Below are positions 53,203-62,800 of a DNA stretch of 64,000 nucleotides, piece after piece (position 1 is the first letter of the stretch; each line of letters starts with the position of its first letter). The notes under the pieces were generated by a model, which saw nothing but the letters and a program-made list of their open reading frames with translations, searched no databases and was not told the origin of the DNA. Both the position numbers and the translations under genes were made by a program. Origin of the DNA: Nocardia goodfellowii (GTDB lineage Bacteria > Actinomycetota > Actinomycetes > Mycobacteriales > Mycobacteriaceae); NCBI RefSeq assembly GCF_017875645.1, contig NZ_JAGGMR010000001.1:7254001-7318000 (forward strand), written 5' to 3'.

Positions 53203-54159
53203 ATGCATTCCGTGGCCGTTCTCGCCTTCGACGGCATCAGCCCGTTCCACCTGTCCGTGCCCACCTTGGTGTTCGGTCGCGTCGGCGCCGGTGATCCGAG
53301 CGGCCCCTACGAAGTTCAGGTGTGCGCCGAGAACCCCGGAAATCTCAGCACCCCAGCCGGTTTCGATATCCACGTGCAACACGGCCTGGAGATCTTCGAG
53401 CACGCGGACACTATTGTCATCCCGAGCTGGATCCCCGGCGCGGGCATCTCCCCCGGCTTGCACACCGCGCTCAATCGGGCCCACGCCAACGGTGCCCGCG
53501 TCGTCGGCCTGTGCCTCGGCGCCTGGGCCGTGGCGGCCAGCGGCTTGGCCGACGGACGCGAGATCACCACCCACTGGGCCTCCGCGGACGAGCTGGCCCG
53601 CGCCTACCCCGCGATCGAGGTCCGCGCCGACACACTCTGGTCCGATCTGGGCGACCTCATCACCTCCGCGGGCGTCGCCGCCGCCCTGGACTGCTGCCTG
53701 CACCTGGTCCGGCACGACCTGGGCAGCCGCGCCGCCACCGAACTCGCGCGCGCCCTGGTCACCGCACCGCACCGCAGCGGCTCGCAGGCCCAGTACATCC
53801 CCGTCGCCGTCCCCGACGCCGCCGACGACGATCCCATCGAACACGCGATGCTCTGGGCCCGAACGCATCTCGGCGATCCGATCGATCTGGACAGCTGGGC
53901 CGCCGTCGCCGTGCTGTCGCGCCGCACCTTCACTCGCCACTTTCGCGATCGCACCGGCACCAGCCCACAACAGTGGCTGCTGCTACAGCGCACCGACCGC
54001 GCCCGCCTGTTGCTGGAGACCACCGACGACACCGTAGACCGCATCGCCGCCGATACCGGTTTCGGCACCGCCGTCAGCCTGCGGCACCACTTCCACCGCA
54101 TCCTCGGCACCAGCCCCGCCGCCCATCGCGCCCTGTTCCGCCGCACCTCGGTGGCCTGA
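53203..54159 (+). CDS. GlxA-like AraC family regulator with DJ-1/PfpI domain
   Basis: A 318-residue regulator: an N-terminal DJ-1/PfpI (GATase1-like) domain (about 1-175) with IPSWIPGAGIS and VVGLCLGAWAVAASG containing the elbow Cys, and a C-terminal AraC HTH (about 215-315) with VAVLSRRTFTRHFRDRTGTS and IAADTGFGTAVSLRHHFHR. This layout is that of GlxA/FtrA. The inducer is unknown. Divergent from the MBL hydrolase (71-nt gap). Confidence 0.93.
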   Translation: MHSVAVLAFDGISPFHLSVPTLVFGRVGAGDPSGPYEVQVCAENPGNLSTPAGFDIHVQHGLEIFEHADTIVIPSWIPGAGISPGLHTALNRAHANGARVVGLCLGAWAVAASGLADGREITTHWASADELARAYPAIEVRADTLWSDLGDLITSAGVAAALDCCLHLVRHDLGSRAATELARALVTAPHRSGSQAQYIPVAVPDAADDDPIEHAMLWARTHLGDPIDLDSWAAVAVLSRRTFTRHFRDRTGTSPQQWLLLQRTDRARLLLETTDDTVDRIAADTGFGTAVSLRHHFHRILGTSPAAHRALFRRTSVA

Positions 54160-54190
54160 CCGCAGTCCGCGGCACGATAGGTTGCCAAGC

Positions 54191-54706
54191 ATGATGATCG
54201 AGATCGGCGGAGTGGCGCCGGAGATTGACGACCAGGCGTGGCTGGCCCCGACCGCGACCGTGATCGGGCGGGTGCGCCTGGCCGCCGAGGTGAGCATTTG
54301 GTACAACGCGGTGTTGCGCGGCGATCTGGAGGACATCAGCGTCGGAGCCAAGACCAACATTCAGGACGGCTGCGTGCTGCACGCCGATCCCGGGATGCCG
54401 CTGACCGTCGGCGCGGGAGTTTCGGTGGGGCACAACGCGATTCTGCACGGGTGCACGATCGGTGACGACGTGCTGGTCGGCATGGGCGCGACGGTGCTGA
54501 ACGGCGCGGTGATCGGGGCGGGCAGCCTGATCGCGGCCAACGCCCTGATCCCGGAGGGCGCGCAGATTCCGCCGGGCTCGCTGGTGGCCGGCGTTCCCGG
54601 CAAAGTTCGCCGCGAGTTGACCGAACCCGAGCTCGATCGCATCCGGCTCAACTGCGCGGTCTACCTGCACAACATGGCGAGCCACCGGGACGCAAAGGTC
54701 TTGTGA
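54191..54706 (+). CDS. Gamma-carbonic anhydrase family protein
   Basis: A 171-residue left-handed beta-helix protein with hexapeptide repeats. The metal-binding histidines of the gamma class are in GCVLHADPG and VGHNAILHGC. The YrdA/PaaY-type sequence (GDLEDISVGAKTNIQDG) is clear. Members may be carbonic anhydrases or unassigned. Tandem ATGs at 54191 and 54194 leave a one-codon uncertainty. Confidence 0.92.
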   Translation: MMIEIGGVAPEIDDQAWLAPTATVIGRVRLAAEVSIWYNAVLRGDLEDISVGAKTNIQDGCVLHADPGMPLTVGAGVSVGHNAILHGCTIGDDVLVGMGATVLNGAVIGAGSLIAANALIPEGAQIPPGSLVAGVPGKVRRELTEPELDRIRLNCAVYLHNMASHRDAKVL

Positions 54707-54865
54707 AGATTGGTGTGAGACAGCCCACACTGATCAATCGTCCAGTAAGAACCACTGATAACATTTTGCCTGCGTGCCCGGCGTCCCGGGGGCTCTTGCC
54801 GAGACGTTGAACCGTCCGCCCCGGGGACATATCTGGGCGAGGCGTGTATGGCAGGAGGTATCACG

Positions 54866-55096
54866 GTGGCGTACGGGGAACCGGTCGTTATGCACCGATC
54901 GAAGACGCGGTCCACGGGGGCGGCGGTCGCCGCGAGTGGCGGGCTGCGCAAACTCAGCGTGGCCGATATCGCGGCGCAGCCCGGAGGAATCGAAGCTCTC
55001 CAGCGCCGTGTGCACGAATTGCGTTCCAGCGGCATCGATTTCGCGGCCAACGCGATCGAGCAGGAGATGGCCGCCTTCGATTTACCGCGCGGTTAG
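54866..55096 (+). CDS. Small conserved protein, unknown function
   Basis: A 76-residue protein with a basic N-terminus (VMHRSKTRST), then LRKLSVADIAAQPGGIEAL and a helix QRRVHELRSSGIDFAANAIEQ. GTG 54866 has AGGAGG 7 nt upstream, a strong initiation site. The helical C-terminal half could mediate dimerisation. No family recognised. Confidence 0.65.
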   Translation: MAYGEPVVMHRSKTRSTGAAVAASGGLRKLSVADIAAQPGGIEALQRRVHELRSSGIDFAANAIEQEMAAFDLPRG

Positions 55097-55196
55097 GGCG
55101 ATAGCGGACGCACGATCGACGGTGCCGGTGAAATAATGAATGCCCCGCACCAGCACCGTCGCTGCGGCACACCATCCGGCCACTGACTGGAGCCCC

Positions 55197-55817
55197 ATGC
55201 CGAACGTCCCGTCCATCCTGCAGCGCATCCTCGAAAAGCCCGTGACCGACGGCGAGAAGCTGCTGGAAAGCGCCCTGTCGGCATTCCTGGACTTCGGGAT
55301 CAAGCGCACCAGCATGGGCGAGGTCGCGCGCCGGGCCGGCATCAGCCCCGCCACGCTGTACCGGCGCTTCGAATCGAAGAACGATCTGGTCGAAGCGGTC
55401 GGCGTGCGCGAAGCGCAACGCTTCGTCGCCGAGATCGACAAGCGCGTCCAGGGCATCGAGGGCGGTCCCGACGAGCAACTGGTGGAGATCTTCGTCGCGT
55501 TCATCGCGGCCATCGCGGGCAACAAACTCCTGCGCCGCCTGGTAACCACCGAACCCGATCTGATCCTGCCCCGCCTCACCACCGACGCCGGCCCCATCCT
55601 CGCCGTCGGCCGCACCTACCTGGCCACGAAACTGCGCGAATTGCGCCCCGCGGACGGGGATTTCGACGCCGACCTGGTCGCCGAGGTGATGGCCCGGCTC
55701 GCGCACTCCCTGGCGCTGACGCCCGACGGCCTCATCCCCCTGTCCGACCCCGCGGCCGGGCGCGAATTCGCGCGCCGCACTCTGCTTCCCATGGTCGGCG
55801 TGCACGTCACCGCCTGA
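55197..55817 (+). CDS. TetR family transcriptional regulator
   Basis: A 206-residue regulator; HTH in about 20-65 with KLLESALSAFLDFGIKRTSM, GEVARRAGISPATLYRRF. The C-terminal domain contains KLLRRLVTTEPDLILPRLTT, like the TetR_C group of mycobacterial lipid-gene regulators. ATG 55197 follows GGAG. Convergent with the methylase gene (6-nt gap). Target unknown. Confidence 0.88.
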   Translation: MPNVPSILQRILEKPVTDGEKLLESALSAFLDFGIKRTSMGEVARRAGISPATLYRRFESKNDLVEAVGVREAQRFVAEIDKRVQGIEGGPDEQLVEIFVAFIAAIAGNKLLRRLVTTEPDLILPRLTTDAGPILAVGRTYLATKLRELRPADGDFDADLVAEVMARLAHSLALTPDGLIPLSDPAAGREFARRTLLPMVGVHVTA

Positions 55818-55823
55818 CGCCCG

Positions 55824-57893
55824 TCAGCCCGCGAAGGCGAAGTCGACCCGTTCGTCGAGCGTGCGCTGCGCCTCCGCGTCCAGCGGGCGGCCGTCCACGA
55901 ATTCGCCTACCAGGCCGATGATGTCGGACGACGCCCGCGAGCCGGGATCCGGCACCGGCAACCGCGAGACATACTGGGTGATCCAGCGCCGCCGCCCCGA
56001 GTACAACCGGTTGCCGCACACCGCATCGTAGAACCGCAGACCCAATCCCGAATTGGCCACGCCCATCAGCAGATACGCGATTCGCTCGGCACCGATATCG
56101 GCAAGGGACATCCAGTAGCAGTCCCCGTTCACCACAGCCCCGGACCGATCGAACGCGAAACGGGGCCGCACACTGATATCCGGAAACACCAGCTTCGGCA
56201 CTTGCCACAAATGCGGCCGCTGCGGCACCCAGATCTCGAACCACTCCCGGCCGCCCTCGATCACATACTTCCGACCCGCCAGCAAGGCCCGATGTCTTCG
56301 CAAATACGTCGCAGCCCTGGGGAATTCGCGCAAATCCACTGGAATGCGGCGTGACTGGGTGGTGTCGTACGGATACAGCACCCGGGTATCGCGCGCCCGA
56401 GCGATCCGCCACGGCTCCAGATCATGATGCGTGATCAAATCGAACAGCAACTCCGGCTCCGGACACGGATCCACCTGCCGCCACCGATCAGAAATGAACA
56501 CCCGATCCGCCGTCGTCTTGATCCCCACCCGAATTCGCGCCACCTCCCCGAACGTCTTCCACGTCCCCGCCTCAACTCCTACCAGCCATTCCTCCAACGC
56601 GGGCCGCGACATCCGCCACACCCCAGCACCCTGCGCCGCCGACGGGATCTCCGCGACAGCCGAATCACCCAGCCCGCCGCCGGAATTCAGATGCCGACGG
56701 TCGGTCGAAATCTGAACGGCAGCGGCAGCACCATTAGCCGGTTTACATAGGTGAGGACACGAGGCTGGTTCGCCATGAGCCGGGACAAGAGCAGCAGGCG
56801 GCACCACCGGAACTAGAGATTCCGGAGTGGATGTGTCGGGAGGCACGGCCGGAATTGCAGGCCCAGGGGTGGACGTGCCGGAAGGCACCGCCGAAACTAC
56901 AGGCCCCGCGGTGAATGAGCCGGAAGGCACCATCGGAACTACAGAACCCGGAGTGATTGTGCCGGGAAGCAACGCCGGAAGGTGACAGGGCACGGCGGCG
57001 CGGCAGGAAGTTCCGGCAGGAGAACCATGTGGTGACCGGTCGGTGGATGGTTGGTCCGCTGAGGGTTTCGCGACAGCGGAGAACGAGTCGCCTGTCGACA
57101 ACGTCCCTACCTCGACGACGAAAGTTCGCCCGTTGTGTCCGACCAGGCTGCCATAGTTCTGTGCGAGCGCTTCGAAAAGGTCGTGCCCGCCAGCGCTTTC
57201 GGGGACGTCGACCTGGTACGCCGACGCGTATCGGCATTCATCCACCACCACATCACGTCTGGCGATGGTGATCGCCGGTAGTACCGCTGCCTCGAAAAGT
57301 TTGGTGTCACCCAGGTCGTAGAGCTCTACCGGGGCCAGTTCGCGGCGCAGTATCGCGCGAATGTTGGCACCTGCCCTGGTCGTGAGAAAGCGGTTCGCGC
57401 AAAGTAATCCGAGCACTCCACCGGAGGTGAGCAGGCGCGGCGCGACCGCCACGAAGGGGTGAGTGAGGTCGATTCGGCCCGCCAGTCCGAACTTTTTGCT
57501 GAGCAGCCGCGCGGTGGCGCCGCCCAGCTGCTGCGTCCGCACGTACGGCGGGTTGGTGATGATCGCGTCGAAGGCCCCGTCCGGTAGGTGCGCTTCGGCG
57601 ACGAGGAAATCGCCGCTGTGCCAGTCGATTTCGTCGTCGGCTCGGGAACGGGCCAGTTCGACCGCTGCGGGGTCGAGGTCGTACCCGGTCAGCTCCAGCC
57701 GCACGCCGGGTAACCGCTCGGCCGCTTCCCGGCGCACCGCCAGGAGCAACTCCCCGTCCCCGCATGCCGGATCCAGTACCCGCAGCACGTCACCGGGCGG
57801 CACATGCGCCAGCAACCGAGTCGCCAGAAAACGCGCCAGCGCGGGCGGCGTGTAATGCCGCCCATGCCGTTTGCGCTCCCGCGCCGCGCTCAT
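55824..57893 (-). CDS. Orphan N6-adenine DNA methyltransferase (Eco57I-like)
   Basis: A 689-residue class I methyltransferase. SAM motif I is VLDPACGDGELL (Asp41), motif IV NPPY at residues 114-117, and the N-terminal HYTPPALARFLATRLL motif is typical of Eco57I/TaqI-type enzymes. Residues about 285-375 are a low-complexity Pro/Ser/Thr/Val insert holding a 14-residue tandem repeat. The rest (about 440-689) is a target-recognition-like domain with VRIGIK-like IRVGIKTTADRVFIS and WVPQRPHLWQVPKLVFPDIS. No restriction endonuclease, BREX or DISARM partner is nearby. ATG 57893 chosen; an upstream ATG at 57944 is possible. Confidence 0.85.
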   Translation of the reverse strand: MSAARERKRHGRHYTPPALARFLATRLLAHVPPGDVLRVLDPACGDGELLLAVRREAAERLPGVRLELTGYDLDPAAVELARSRADDEIDWHSGDFLVAEAHLPDGAFDAIITNPPYVRTQQLGGATARLLSKKFGLAGRIDLTHPFVAVAPRLLTSGGVLGLLCANRFLTTRAGANIRAILRRELAPVELYDLGDTKLFEAAVLPAITIARRDVVVDECRYASAYQVDVPESAGGHDLFEALAQNYGSLVGHNGRTFVVEVGTLSTGDSFSAVAKPSADQPSTDRSPHGSPAGTSCRAAVPCHLPALLPGTITPGSVVPMVPSGSFTAGPVVSAVPSGTSTPGPAIPAVPPDTSTPESLVPVVPPAALVPAHGEPASCPHLCKPANGAAAAVQISTDRRHLNSGGGLGDSAVAEIPSAAQGAGVWRMSRPALEEWLVGVEAGTWKTFGEVARIRVGIKTTADRVFISDRWRQVDPCPEPELLFDLITHHDLEPWRIARARDTRVLYPYDTTQSRRIPVDLREFPRAATYLRRHRALLAGRKYVIEGGREWFEIWVPQRPHLWQVPKLVFPDISVRPRFAFDRSGAVVNGDCYWMSLADIGAERIAYLLMGVANSGLGLRFYDAVCGNRLYSGRRRWITQYVSRLPVPDPGSRASSDIIGLVGEFVDGRPLDAEAQRTLDERVDFAFAG
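56809..56976 (-). repeat. Four tandem 42-bp repeats inside the methylase gene
   Basis: Units 56809-56850, 56851-56892, 56893-56934 and 56935-56976 are exactly 42 bp each, similar but not identical. On the coding strand each encodes 14 residues of the type GTSTPGPAIPAVPP. The unit length is a multiple of three, so gain or loss of units keeps the frame. Confidence 0.9.
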
Positions 57894-58104
57894 GGGTGGG
57901 ATTGTGCCCCAGGGACGCGGGTGCGCACTTCCGATATCAATCATCCGGAGACACGATCCGCGGGATATCCGACGGCGAGCGATACGCACGCACGATCCGC
58001 GGCGCGAGTTCGTGGCGGATGCAGTCGGCGTCTCCGCGGACCGAAAGTGTTCTGCCCGTTGCTATTCACGACTGCCGTCCCTCCTCGCGGTCCCGGAACA
58101 AGCG

Positions 58105-58134
58105 TCGGCGCGCCCGTTGAACCGGGCGCGCCGA
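58105..58134 (-). terminator. Terminator of the repeat-protein locus
   Basis: TCGGCGCGCCC and GGGCGCGCCGA form a perfect 11-bp stem with an 8-nt loop, 16 nt after the stop of the small membrane protein. It closes the three-gene unit that starts at 63978. The 57894-58104 stretch has no gene. Confidence 0.8.
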
Positions 58135-58149
58135 AGCCGTCGACAGTGA

Positions 58150-58416
58150 TCAGCGGGTGTGCGTACCGGTACCGCGGCCACGGGTGACCATCGCACCGAC
58201 CGCGGTCACGATCGCGCCGACCACACCACCACCGGCGACTTGACCGAGCACCTGGCCGAAGTCCAGGCCGCTGCTGGTCGCCGCTTGGATGATGGCGCCG
58301 GTGATGCCACCGCCGACGGCGCCGAGAGCGCTGTTGCCGGCCATACCGAGGTTGCTCCTGGCGCCGGCGAGGTTACCGCCGATCAGTCCAGCGAGAAGTC
58401 CAAGAATCCATTCCAT
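58150..58416 (-). CDS. Small Gly/Ala-rich membrane protein
   Basis: An 88-residue protein with three hydrophobic segments rich in Gly and Ala: ILGLLAGLIGGNLAG, SALGAVGGGITGAIIQAA and GGGVVGAIVTAVGAMV. The GxxxG spacing suggests tightly packed helices (glycine-zipper-like), and the C-terminus is basic. GGAGG precedes the ATG. It lies 32 nt after the LGFP gene on the same strand, so it is probably part of the repeat-protein operon. Function unknown; membrane assembly is an inference. Confidence 0.75.
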   Translation of the reverse strand: MEWILGLLAGLIGGNLAGARSNLGMAGNSALGAVGGGITGAIIQAATSSGLDFGQVLGQVAGGGVVGAIVTAVGAMVTRGRGTGTHTR

Positions 58417-58448
58417 TGCTGTGCCCTCCTACTCAGTGGGTGAAGCGG

Positions 58449-59711
58449 CTAGTGCTTCGGATCGGAGTCGCTCTTGTCTTCCCGGCTGCGCTGATTCGCG
58501 CCGACGGCGTTGTTCTCGTAGGTGACGGACATCCCGACATCGGCGGCCTTGTCGTCGACGAACCCGTGCCGTCCGGTGGTCATCGGCGCGTCCTGCTCGC
58601 GTTCCACCATGCGCGGCGGAGTCGGCGGCTTGGGCGCTTCGTAGGCCGGACGCGTCGTGGTCCACGGCTGGGTCCTGGGCACATTGGGCGCGTTCGGGCC
58701 CTTGAACTCCGTCCTCGGGGCGGTGTACCGGGGCGGCTCCGGCGCCCGCGTCGTGGTGGTGGTCCGGGGAGCCACCGGCCGCGTCGCCACCGGGTGATCC
58801 ACCCGGGTGTTGGTCGCCGGACGGCGACCCATCAGACCGAGCAGCGCACCGACGACCGCGGTGATGGCCAGACCGATCGGGACACCCCACCACCGGTTGA
58901 TGCCCGAAGACGACGACGTGTCCGTGTCGACGGTCGGAGCGGCCACGTCGGGCGCCGGGTTGGGCATGTTGGGTGCGGGCGGAGCCGGCGGCACGGCCGG
59001 GGCCTGCATATTCGGCGCCTCGGCCTTGAACCCGGGCAGGGTCGCGGCCAGATCGGCCGGCACGGTGGTGGTGCCGTTCGCCTCGGACCACTGGATCTCG
59101 GTACCAGCGGGACCGGCGAACATGCCGGTCATCACGCCGTTGACATCGGTCATGTCCGCGGTCGGATAACCGAACGGGCCCGCCACCCCACCGCTCGCAC
59201 GCCAGGCATCGAGGACCCTGCCCTCCACTACGTGCGAACCGTTCTGCGGGCTCCAATAGATCGCCGCGCCGCCTTCTTTGGCGAAGTTGTTGAACCGGCC
59301 GACACTGTCGCCGGTGCCGCTCTCGTCATTGGTCGGGAAGCCCAGCGAACCCTCCGGACCGCCCATCGCCTGATACTTCGCCAGGATGTCGCCGTACATC
59401 ACCTTCGCGCCGGTGTCGGCCGAGTAGTAGATGTTGCAGCCCTGGTAGGCCCGCATGGCGCCACCGGCTACCTCGCTGGCCGCGCCGGTGGGCTGGCCAC
59501 AGAAGGACCCGGCGCCGCCGAAATCGGAGTAGCGGGCGTCGATCTGCTGGTTGATCTCCTCCGACACCTGGGCGTGGGCGAACGGCGCCGCACCGAGCAT
59601 CGCGCCCGAACTGAGCAGCACCATGCTGCCGAGCGCGAACCCGCGGGCACGCCAATCCTTCCGAGCACCGAGAACCATTGTCGCGGGGGCGAACTGAGTG
59701 AAATCTGACAT
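58449..59711 (-). CDS. LGFP-repeat envelope protein with a membrane span and cytoplasmic tail
   Basis: A 420-residue exported protein. Signal peptide with cleavage after AHA (residue 47). LGFP-type repeats occur in residues about 105-215: LAKYQAMGGPEGSLGFPT and VLDAWRASGGVAGPFGYPT, each followed by an aromatic segment such as GAAIYWSPQNGSHVV. LGFP repeats in corynebacterial Cmt/PS1 proteins are thought to bind the cell wall. A Pro/Ala linker (230-265) leads to one membrane helix (274-294, WWGVPIGLAITAVVGALLGL) and a basic Pro/Thr/Arg tail of about 125 residues inside the cell. ATG 59711 has AAGGAG 7 nt upstream. It follows the giant repeat gene by about 100 nt. Confidence 0.9.
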   Translation of the reverse strand: MSDFTQFAPATMVLGARKDWRARGFALGSMVLLSSGAMLGAAPFAHAQVSEEINQQIDARYSDFGGAGSFCGQPTGAASEVAGGAMRAYQGCNIYYSADTGAKVMYGDILAKYQAMGGPEGSLGFPTNDESGTGDSVGRFNNFAKEGGAAIYWSPQNGSHVVEGRVLDAWRASGGVAGPFGYPTADMTDVNGVMTGMFAGPAGTEIQWSEANGTTTVPADLAATLPGFKAEAPNMQAPAVPPAPPAPNMPNPAPDVAAPTVDTDTSSSSGINRWWGVPIGLAITAVVGALLGLMGRRPATNTRVDHPVATRPVAPRTTTTTRAPEPPRYTAPRTEFKGPNAPNVPRTQPWTTTRPAYEAPKPPTPPRMVEREQDAPMTTGRHGFVDDKAADVGMSVTYENNAVGANQRSREDKSDSDPKH

Positions 59712-59814
59712 CACCAAACTCCTTTGTCAGGGTTACGGATGTGCCTTCTGGTCGGTCTTGCCGCGGGCGGTGGCCTTCCGGAATCCGGTGGATGGGCGCC
59801 ACCCGCAGGGATCG

Positions 59815-62800
59815 TCAGTGACGCCGGCGATGATCCCGATCGGCGTCGTCACGACCGCGTTCCTGCTGCTCCGAACGCGGATCCTGGACGAGTTCCTCAC
59901 TCGGCAGGACATCGGACGCCTTGCCGAGGATGCCGCCGCTGGGATGCTCGCCGGTGCGACGCTCGATGAACTCCACGTCGCCCGGTTCACCGGTTTCGCG
60001 AACCACCGGCCGCACATCCCTCGCCGGGCCCTGGTCCTCGTGCACCACCGTGGTGACCCGTTCGGCCGACTTCTCCACGTATTTGTGCACCAGCACCGGC
60101 TTTTCGACGACAACCTCAACGATCTTTTCCACCGGCTTTTCGACGATCCGCTCGGCCAGCACGTCGACCGGCTTCTCGACGACTTTCTCGACGAGACGCG
60201 GGACCTGGACGGTCTTCTCGAGTACCTTCTCGACCGGCTTCTCGATGGTCTTTTCCACGATCTTGGGCCGCTCGACCACCTTTTCGACGACCTTGTCGAC
60301 GGGGCGGTCGATGGTGCGCTCGATGATGTTCGGCTTCTCCACCATCCGCTCCACCACCTTGTCCACCGGACGGTCAACGGTCTTCTCGATGATGTTCGGC
60401 TGTTCCACAACCTTTTCCACCACCTGATCGACCTGACGGTTCACCGTCTTCTCGACCACGTTGGGATTGGTGACGACCTTCTCCACGACGTGGTCGACCT
60501 TCTTGTCGACCGTCTTCTCCACGACATTGGGATTGGTGACCACCTTCTCCACGATTTGGTCGACATCGCGGTTCACCGTCTTCTCGACGACGTTCGGGCT
60601 CGTGACAACGGTTTCCACCACCTGGTCGACGTCGCGGTTCACCGTCTTCTCGACGATGTTCGGGTTGGTGACCACCTTCTCGACCACCTGATCGACATCG
60701 CGGTTCACCGTCTTCTCCACCACGTTCGGGTTGGTGACCACCTTCTCCACCACCTGATCGACCTGACGATTCACCGTCTTCTCGACGATGTTGGGCTTCT
60801 CCACCATGCGCTCGACGACCTTGTCGACGGGACGCTCGACAGTGCGCTCGATGATGTTCGGCTTCTCCACCATCCGCTCCACCACCTTGTCCACCGGACG
60901 ATCGATGGTCTTCTCGATGATGTTGGGCTTCTCCACCACCTTCTCGACCACCTTGTCCACCGGCCGCTCGACCGTCTTCTCGACAATGTTCGGCTTTTCC
61001 ATCACCCGCTCGACCACCTTGTCCACCGGACGATCGACGGTGCGTTCGATGATGTTCGGCTTCTCCACCACCTTCTCGACCACCTTGTCCACCGGACGCT
61101 CGACCGTCTTCTCGACAATGTTCGGCTTCTCGACGACGCGCTCCACCACCTTGTCCACCGGACGGTCAACGGTCTTCTCGATGATGTTCGGCTTCTCGAC
61201 TACTCGCTCCACCACCTGATCGACGTCGCGGTTCACCGTCTTCTCGATCACGTTCGGGTTGGTGACAACCTTCTCCACCACTTGATCGACCTGACGATTC
61301 ACCGTCTTCTCGACGATGTTCGGGTGCGTGACGACCTTCTCCACGACGTGGTCGACCGGACGGTCGATGGTCTTCTCGATGATGTTGGGCTTGTCCACCA
61401 TGCGCTCGACAACCTTGTCGACCGGGCGGTCAACGGTCCGCTCGACAATGTTGGGCTTCTCCACCACCTTCTCGACCACCTTGTCCACCGGACGGTCGAT
61501 CGTCTTCTCGATGATGTTGGGCTTCTCCACCACCCGTTCGACAATGCGGTCGACGACCTTGTCGATGGTGCGCTCGATGATGTTCGGCTTCTCCACCACC
61601 TTCTCGACCACCTTGTCCACGGGACGGTCGACGACCTTCTCCACCACGTTCAGCTTCTCGACGACCTTCTGCACCATGCGCTCGACGGGCCGATCGATCA
61701 CCTTCTCGATGATGTTCGGCTTCTCGACGAAACGTTCCACCACCTTGTCGACCGGGCGCTCGACCACCTTCTCGATAATGTGCGGCTTCTCCACAACGCG
61801 CTCGACGACCTTGTCCACCGGGCGCTCGACGGTCTTCTCGACGATGTTCGGCTTCTCGATCACGCTCTCCACGACACGGTCGACGACCTTCTCGACCGGC
61901 CGCTGCACGATGTTCTCGACCACGACCTCGCGCGGCACTTCGACGTTCTTGATCACCGGCTTCTCGACCATGAGCTCGACGGTCTTGGTCACCGGCTTCT
62001 CCACCGTCTTGTAGACGATGCGCTCCACCGGGACCTCGATGATCTTTTCGACTACCTTCTCGACCGGCTTCTCCACCACTCGCTCGATGATCTTCTCGAC
62101 CGGCTTCTCGACGACCCGCTCCACGAACTTCTGCACGGGCACCTCGACGACCTGGTCGACCACGTTGACAACGGGCTTCTCCACCCGGCGCTCGATGGTG
62201 ACCGGTTTGTCGACCACGTTGTCCTTGATGTCGACCATCAGCTTCTCCACCAGTCGCTGCACCTCGACCGGGCGGTTCTGCACGTTGTCGACGACGTTGA
62301 CCACCAGCTTCTCGACCAGGCGCTGCACCTCGACGGGCTTATTCGAAATCTTGTCGACGATGCTGACCACCGGCTGTTCGATGTGCCGCTCCAGCCGGAT
62401 CGGCTTGTCGGTGACCTGGTCGGTCATCGTGACGGTCGGCTTCTCGATGTGGCGGGTGATGCTGACCGGCTTGTCGATGACCTTGTCGGTCACCGTCACC
62501 ACCGGCTTCTCGATCCGGCGACCCACCGTCACCGGCTTGTCGATGACCTGGTCCTGCACGGTGACCACGGGCTTCTCGATCCGGCGACCCACGGTCGTCG
62601 GCTTGTCGACCACCTGATCGGTCACCGTCACGTTCGGCTTCTCGATCCGCCGTGGCACCGAAACCGGCTTGTTCACCACCTGATCGGTGACGGTGACGAC
62701 CGGCTTCTCGATCCGGCGGGTGGCGGTCATCGGCTTGTCGACAACCTGGTCCTGTACCGAAACGCGCGGCTGCTCGGTCGTGCGGGTCACCTTGACCGGC

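Noticed and set aside
60788..62617. Plus-strand frames rich in Ser, Thr and Phe opposite the giant repeat gene
   Set aside because: They mirror the 66-bp repeat of the minus-strand gene, lack ribosome binding sites and break repeatedly, whereas the minus-strand frame is continuous for 1387 codons.
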